Positions 60,021 through 64,000 of a DNA stretch of 64,000 bases are shown one piece after another. The stretch is from assembly GCF_050948175.1 (NCBI RefSeq), contig NC_135195.1, positions 11,684,001-11,748,000 of the forward strand, in the 5' to 3' direction. Under the pieces are notes generated by a model. It had not been told where the DNA came from. It did no database searches and worked only from the letters and a program-made list of their open reading frames with translations. The translations under genes and the position numbers were made by a program. This stretch comes from Xylocopa sonorina. Taxonomy: Eukaryota > Arthropoda > Insecta > Hymenoptera > Apidae. The first letter of the stretch is position 1; each line of letters starts with the position of its first letter.

Positions 60021-61279
60021 CGAACGGCGAATAATCGATATTAAGGAAGCGGCGGTTCCGTCGCCGGTTCCTTAGCGCGTTGCGAAAGTAACGTCTCCTT
60101 AACCCGCTTAGTTGGCAATTCGTTGATTTCGAACGATCCGGCGCCGTCAATCGAAACCGTTATGCAACCGGTTCGTAATCCATTGCACAAACAACCGGTG
60201 AAACATCGGTACCGTTGTCGTAAACAATACTTTTCCCCCTCGCTGCCCGCGGTTTTTCTCCGGCGCTTGCGTAACGGGGGGGTCGGTTTCAGTATTTCGG
60301 GGCCGATCCAGACTTTTCCGTGTGTGCACATCGCCGGATTTGTCCGATACAATTTCGTTTCGGGCCTGTTTGCGACAATCGGATCGACGTTTCCGATTGT
60401 GCGGAATTAAATATCCTCGGATACGTGAACAAATACGAGTCGAGCGAATAATAGCCATTCAAATATATTTCCTGGTGCCTGCCACCGTGGAGAATCACGG
60501 ATCCAGCGGCGACGCAGGTGAAAATAGGCAGCGGCGTTATTTATTCGCACAAATATACTTTCGTTGTTCACCGACCGCAAAGTAGATCGAACCACTGTGC
60601 TCCTTTCATGGAATCTCTCGACACGGTTGATCTGATCGCACGACGAACGTAATATCGCGATGCATACGAGCGCGATATACTTCTGAACATCGTCGCGTCC
60701 TGTCCGACATGGCGACGTTTGTCATCCTCGTATTTGGCGTATCGAGCCCAATTTGCCGGCGTCGGAGGATCGCAATAAAACCGGGAAACGTCAAGCTTTA
60801 ATCGAGAAGGAAAGTGAGAAACTATCCTTGCAGAAAGGAGTTCGGTGAACGGTGAAGACAATATTTTCGTATCACCGGCTTGGTTTTGTAATAAACGTTC
60901 TCTACTGGTTGCCGCAAATTGATTGGCTTTTTACGGGACGCCGCGTTAGCGATGCTTGATTTGTGTCGTTGGTACTTTCCACGTCCAGTGTAAATAGCGT
61001 TAATTTATTTCGCGGTTAATTGCTCGGTGAAATTGGAAAAACCGCGGCTGACGTGTCCATCAGGGCGACGTGTGTCCTTATCGCGACCGATCCTCGTGGT
61101 TCAACGGCGTGTGTAGGGCGTCTCCATTCTGCGCGTAGAAGCGGAGCGTTCGCGGATGAAATGGACCACGGGTCGGTGACGTTTACGAAATATGGAACCA
61201 GCAGTCGTTGTAGTACTACCCGTGGCGTGCTATACCGTAACGTAAGCGGTTACGTGTGAAACGCCACCATGACGGCTGG
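60021..61279. other. Shared upstream region of divergent members 3 and 4
   Basis: About 1.25 kb between two facing-away TATA boxes, a likely bidirectional control region. Open frames at 60.04-60.5, 60.57-60.86 and 61.02-61.26 kb overlap on both strands and show no domain. Confidence 0.5.
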
Positions 61280-61287
61280 TATATAAG
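61280..61287 (+). promoter_or_regulatory. TATA box of cluster member 4
   Basis: TATATAAG, followed 30 bases on by an initiator-like ATCAGTC (A at 61311), giving a short 5' UTR of about 35 bases. Confidence 0.75.
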
Positions 61288-61345
61288 CTTTGCGTTAAAG
61301 CGACGTGATCAGTCGATAGCACTCGTTGGTCCACAAAGTACCAAC

Positions 61346-62095
61346 ATGGCGAAGAACTTGTGGCTCTGTCTCGGCCTGGCCGTGGTCTGCACACTCGTAT
61401 CCGTATCCACGGCTAGGGAGCTGAGGAACAGGAGGGACCTCGAGGCGGCGGCTACCAGCCATGGTCATGGTCACCATCACGAGGAGGGCGGTGGCCACGA
61501 GCATCATGGCCACCATCACGACGACCATGGCGAAAAGGGTGAGAAGGGGTACAACCACCACCATCATCACGACAAGGGCGATCACGGTGACTATGGTAAA
61601 CACCATGATGAGGGCCATCACGAGGAGCATGGCGGGCACAAAAAGGGACACCATGACGAGCACGAAGAGCACGGACACCATCACGAACACGGCGAGGAGC
61701 ACAAGGGGTCCAAGTTCGGGCACAAGAAGGGCCACAAGAAGGGCGAGAAGACTCATGGTTACCATCACAAGGCCCACAAGGACGAGTTCCACAAAGAGCA
61801 CAAGTTCTACGACGACTACCACAAGGGCGGCCATCACGAGAAGCATGGACACCATCACGGACACCACGAGAGCAAGGATGGCCATCATAAGAAGGGCGGC
61901 CATCATCACTCTGGACACCATGAGGATCATCATGGAAAGAAGGGTCACTTTGATAAGGGACATTACGACGAGGATCACAAGGGTTACCATGGCAAGCATG
62001 GACACGACGAGCATCATTCGCACCATGAAGATTATGGCAAAAAGGGTGAACACCACGGGGGGAAGAAGCATGGATATTCCAGTGGTAAACACTAA
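61346..62095 (+). CDS. Secreted histidine-rich protein (cluster member 4)
   Basis: 249 residues. I start at 61346, not at the in-frame ATG at 61256, because the signal peptide (MAKNLWLCLGLAVVCTLVSV) begins here and the upstream ATG lies before the TATA box. The mature part starts near RELRNRRDLEAAATSHGHGH. By my count His makes up nearly 30 percent of the protein. It has GEKGEKGYN (62-70), then repeats of HHDEGHHEEHGGHKKGHH type, and the family core at 135-164: KTHGYHHKAHKDEFHK then KFYDDYHKGGHH. Almost no Cys, Ile or Met after the signal peptide. Closest relative is member 3. Extracellular by inference; tissue and function unknown. Confidence 0.92.
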   Translation: MAKNLWLCLGLAVVCTLVSVSTARELRNRRDLEAAATSHGHGHHHEEGGGHEHHGHHHDDHGEKGEKGYNHHHHHDKGDHGDYGKHHDEGHHEEHGGHKKGHHDEHEEHGHHHEHGEEHKGSKFGHKKGHKKGEKTHGYHHKAHKDEFHKEHKFYDDYHKGGHHEKHGHHHGHHESKDGHHKKGGHHHSGHHEDHHGKKGHFDKGHYDEDHKGYHGKHGHDEHHSHHEDYGKKGEHHGGKKHGYSSGKH

Positions 62096-62208
62096 AAGAA
62101 GCAACAGACGCAATGAAGTTTACTTATTTTTGTTGCCTTTCTTGTTTGTTTTCATCGTTGATTAATTTTAGACGCTGAAATATGCATTTGTCACGATTTT
62201 GTTTTAAT

Positions 62209-62214
62209 AATAAA
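62209..62214 (+). terminator. Poly(A) signal of cluster member 4
   Basis: AATAAA 114 bases after the stop. Confidence 0.65.
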
Positions 62215-63297
62215 ATTGTCCTTTAACGATTACGCGTTACTTTTATTCACGAGAGTCTACATCCCTTCGACCCTGTCATGAAATTCAATTTCCTTTTCAA
62301 CTTGTTTTCAAGACCATACTATCCACTGTATCTCAAACTGTATAACAATAAGGTAATGCATACGAAGAGTGTAAATCTATAAGAATTTTTCATACATTAC
62401 AAGCTTGATACGACGAGTAACATAAATAAGATCTAGTGGAGAGAAAAAAATCCGTGCCCAAATTATTCGGTACTGCAATTACACAATTTTACCTAACAGC
62501 TAACGTCTCCCTCTTGGAAAATATAATAGAAACAGTCCGTGACTAAATTTCTCTACGACGATCGGGATTTTGCAACAGCGAACTTACATAATTCGTCTCG
62601 TGGGGGGCAAACTGCAGCCAGGCAGGGTTTGCAAAACATTCGAATTCAGACAGCAGTCCGTTAACGCCCGTAACACGTGGGCAAATGTGTTCGAGCACGG
62701 TACCAGACAGAAATCAAACCGTGCCCTCCGTGTCTCTCTCCCCCTTGGATATCCACCCGAAACGTTCGTAACGTTTCGCACGTTTTTCCTAACGGCGACC
62801 AGTGCCGCATAGAGGTACAAACCACAGGTGAAAGACATATAAAAGTCAGATTTTCGCGCATCCATGTCATATTGGCTGTAACAGCCAGCTAGCTTGTCGT
62901 AATCTCGCCAGTTTCGCCCACTTGCCGCGCAACGTACGACTCACTATTCCATACGAGTATTCTTCCCGCTGCTCCTTTCGAGAAGCTACGTTCGTGCTGC
63001 GTACGAATTCTGAGGTTGGATCACAGGTAAATAGAAATCGAACGAAGACGTTTCAATTTTAATTTTCAAATTAAATTTGGGGAAGCATAGTGTTCGCATT
63101 GTAAAATTATTCTGAATCCTTTAAATGTAGATTTGATTGTTTCAACGCGTGGAGCGACGCTTCGAAATTTTAATTAACGGCTGTTGAGCACTCTGTGCAG
63201 ATAACCAACCAGCTAATCGTATCGTTCTCCATTAGATACAATTTACACTCTGCTCAAAAATAGGCACTGAGCCAGCAGAAGATTGAAGAAAACCGAT
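62215..63297. other. Spacer between members 4 and 5
   Basis: Contains a TATAAAAG at 62838-62845. A donor-like CACAG|GTAAAT near 63026 and an acceptor-like CTGTGCAG near 63200 would allow a non-coding first exon and 5' UTR intron for member 5; this is a guess from the sites alone. Confidence 0.35.
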
Positions 63298-64000
63298 ATG
63301 TTTGCCGTACGTGGAGCTTGGTCGCTGTTGATAATCCTGGTTAGCCTGGCGTCCGGAGGTGCAGCGACTGGCATTAATCACGGGGACCTGGAAGCAGCGG
63401 CCACCCATTGGTTCGAGAAGGGCGATGGTAGCGATTCGTACGCTTCTCACGAAGATAAAAGTGGCGAACGCGGAGACAAAGGCTACGACAACTACCACGA
63501 GTTCGAGAAAGCTAGCAAGGGTCATCATGACTTAGCCAAAGCATATGGATACTATGACGAACACGATGGCAAGGAGAAGCATCACGATCACGACGACCAT
63601 TATCACGACCACGAACATCGCGAAGAGAAAGGCGACAAAGGGGGTGAGAAATTCAAGAAGAATCATCACTATGGGAAAGGACACAGCACGCACGTGTTTC
63701 ACGAGGTGAAAAAATTAGACGAATACCAGGACCACAAGGAGTTCGACGACGGAAACTACGATTCCGATTTCGACGAGCACCGCGACGATTTCCACCGTGG
63801 CCACAAATTGGGAAAGGGTGGGTTTTATACGGATGGTAGTCACGACTTTGATGATCGCGAGGGTGGCTACGGCGATAAAAGTCATTACGAGAAGGGATAC
63901 AATCATAAGGATCATAAGGGACGTGATAGCGACTGGGATCATGAAGATTATTATCATAACGATTATCGCTATGGCAAGAAAGGCTCGCGTAACGACGGAG
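63298..64000 (+). CDS. Secreted His/Asp/Lys-rich protein (cluster member 5), cut by the window end
   Basis: Open from ATG 63298 to the last base, 234 codons so far with no stop. The signal peptide covers roughly the first 23 residues (MFAVRGAWSLLIILVSLASG), then GDLEAAATHWFEKGDG, matching the DLEAAAT of member 4. GERGDKGYDNYHEFEK (56-71) corresponds to the family GDKGY motif. The core is STHVFHEVKKLDEYQD at 130-145, then HKEFDDGNYDSDF: the HKDEY-type Lys and Asp are kept but the second half has changed to Asp/Tyr-rich sequence. Less His and more Asp than members 3 and 4. Same strand as member 4 and just downstream of it. Confidence 0.88.
   Translation, partial: MFAVRGAWSLLIILVSLASGGAATGINHGDLEAAATHWFEKGDGSDSYASHEDKSGERGDKGYDNYHEFEKASKGHHDLAKAYGYYDEHDGKEKHHDHDDHYHDHEHREEKGDKGGEKFKKNHHYGKGHSTHVFHEVKKLDEYQDHKEFDDGNYDSDFDEHRDDFHRGHKLGKGGFYTDGSHDFDDREGGYGDKSHYEKGYNHKDHKGRDSDWDHEDYYHNDYRYGKKGSRNDG

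Overview
The window reads as nuclear DNA of an insect, most likely a hymenopteran such as a bee. The genes have short exons with GT/AG introns, TATA boxes and AATAAA signals. The recognisable proteins (family 1 glycosidase, insect UDP-glycosyltransferases, insect-type arylalkylamine N-acetyltransferase, secreted histidine-rich Gly/Lys/Glu proteins) are insect families. The hymenopteran placement is an inference from protein flavour and from the long CpG-rich gene-poor stretch. Nothing prokaryotic, viral or CRISPR-like was seen.

Layout. (1) 1-7.8 kb is a small xenobiotic or glycoside block: the 3' end of a GH1 beta-glucosidase/myrosinase-like gene on +, tail to tail with two tandem UGT genes on -, each rebuilt here as five exons with identical intron phases. 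(2) 7.8-11.7 kb has no gene I can support. (3) 11.9-16.5 kb is a repeat island: a 10-bp/30-bp minisatellite, then two full copies and one truncated copy of a roughly 1.9-2.0 kb tandem unit. Every copy begins with a fold-back module: a long central palindrome and a small hairpin inside a 9-bp outer stem. The palindrome arms differ between copies in a compensatory way. (4) 16.5-48.6 kb is a long CpG-rich, gene-poor tract. The long open frames there look like chance, but two short coding-like exons on - stand out (34.8 kb terminal exon, 45.3 kb first exon). (5) 48.6-49.8 kb carries a GNAT acyltransferase on - whose last exon lies 0.5 kb from the rest of the gene. (6) 53.2-64.0 kb is a cluster of five related secreted proteins on both strands. 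All have a signal peptide, most have GDKGY/GEKGY motifs, and all share a core of the form G-Y/H-H-x-V-x-H-K-D-E-Y/F-K-K; the last gene runs off the window.

Working together. The GH1 and UGT genes act in opposite directions on sugar conjugates (hydrolysis versus glycosylation) and sit side by side, which fits handling of dietary plant glycosides. The acyltransferase family acylates aromatic amines, a route tied to cuticle sclerotisation and amine inactivation in insects. The histidine-rich cluster is secreted and could be extracellular matrix, cuticle or metal-binding material. That role is inference; the sequence shows only family relationship, secretion and composition. The best candidates for something undescribed are the structured tandem repeat of region 3 and the fast-diverging secreted family of region 6.
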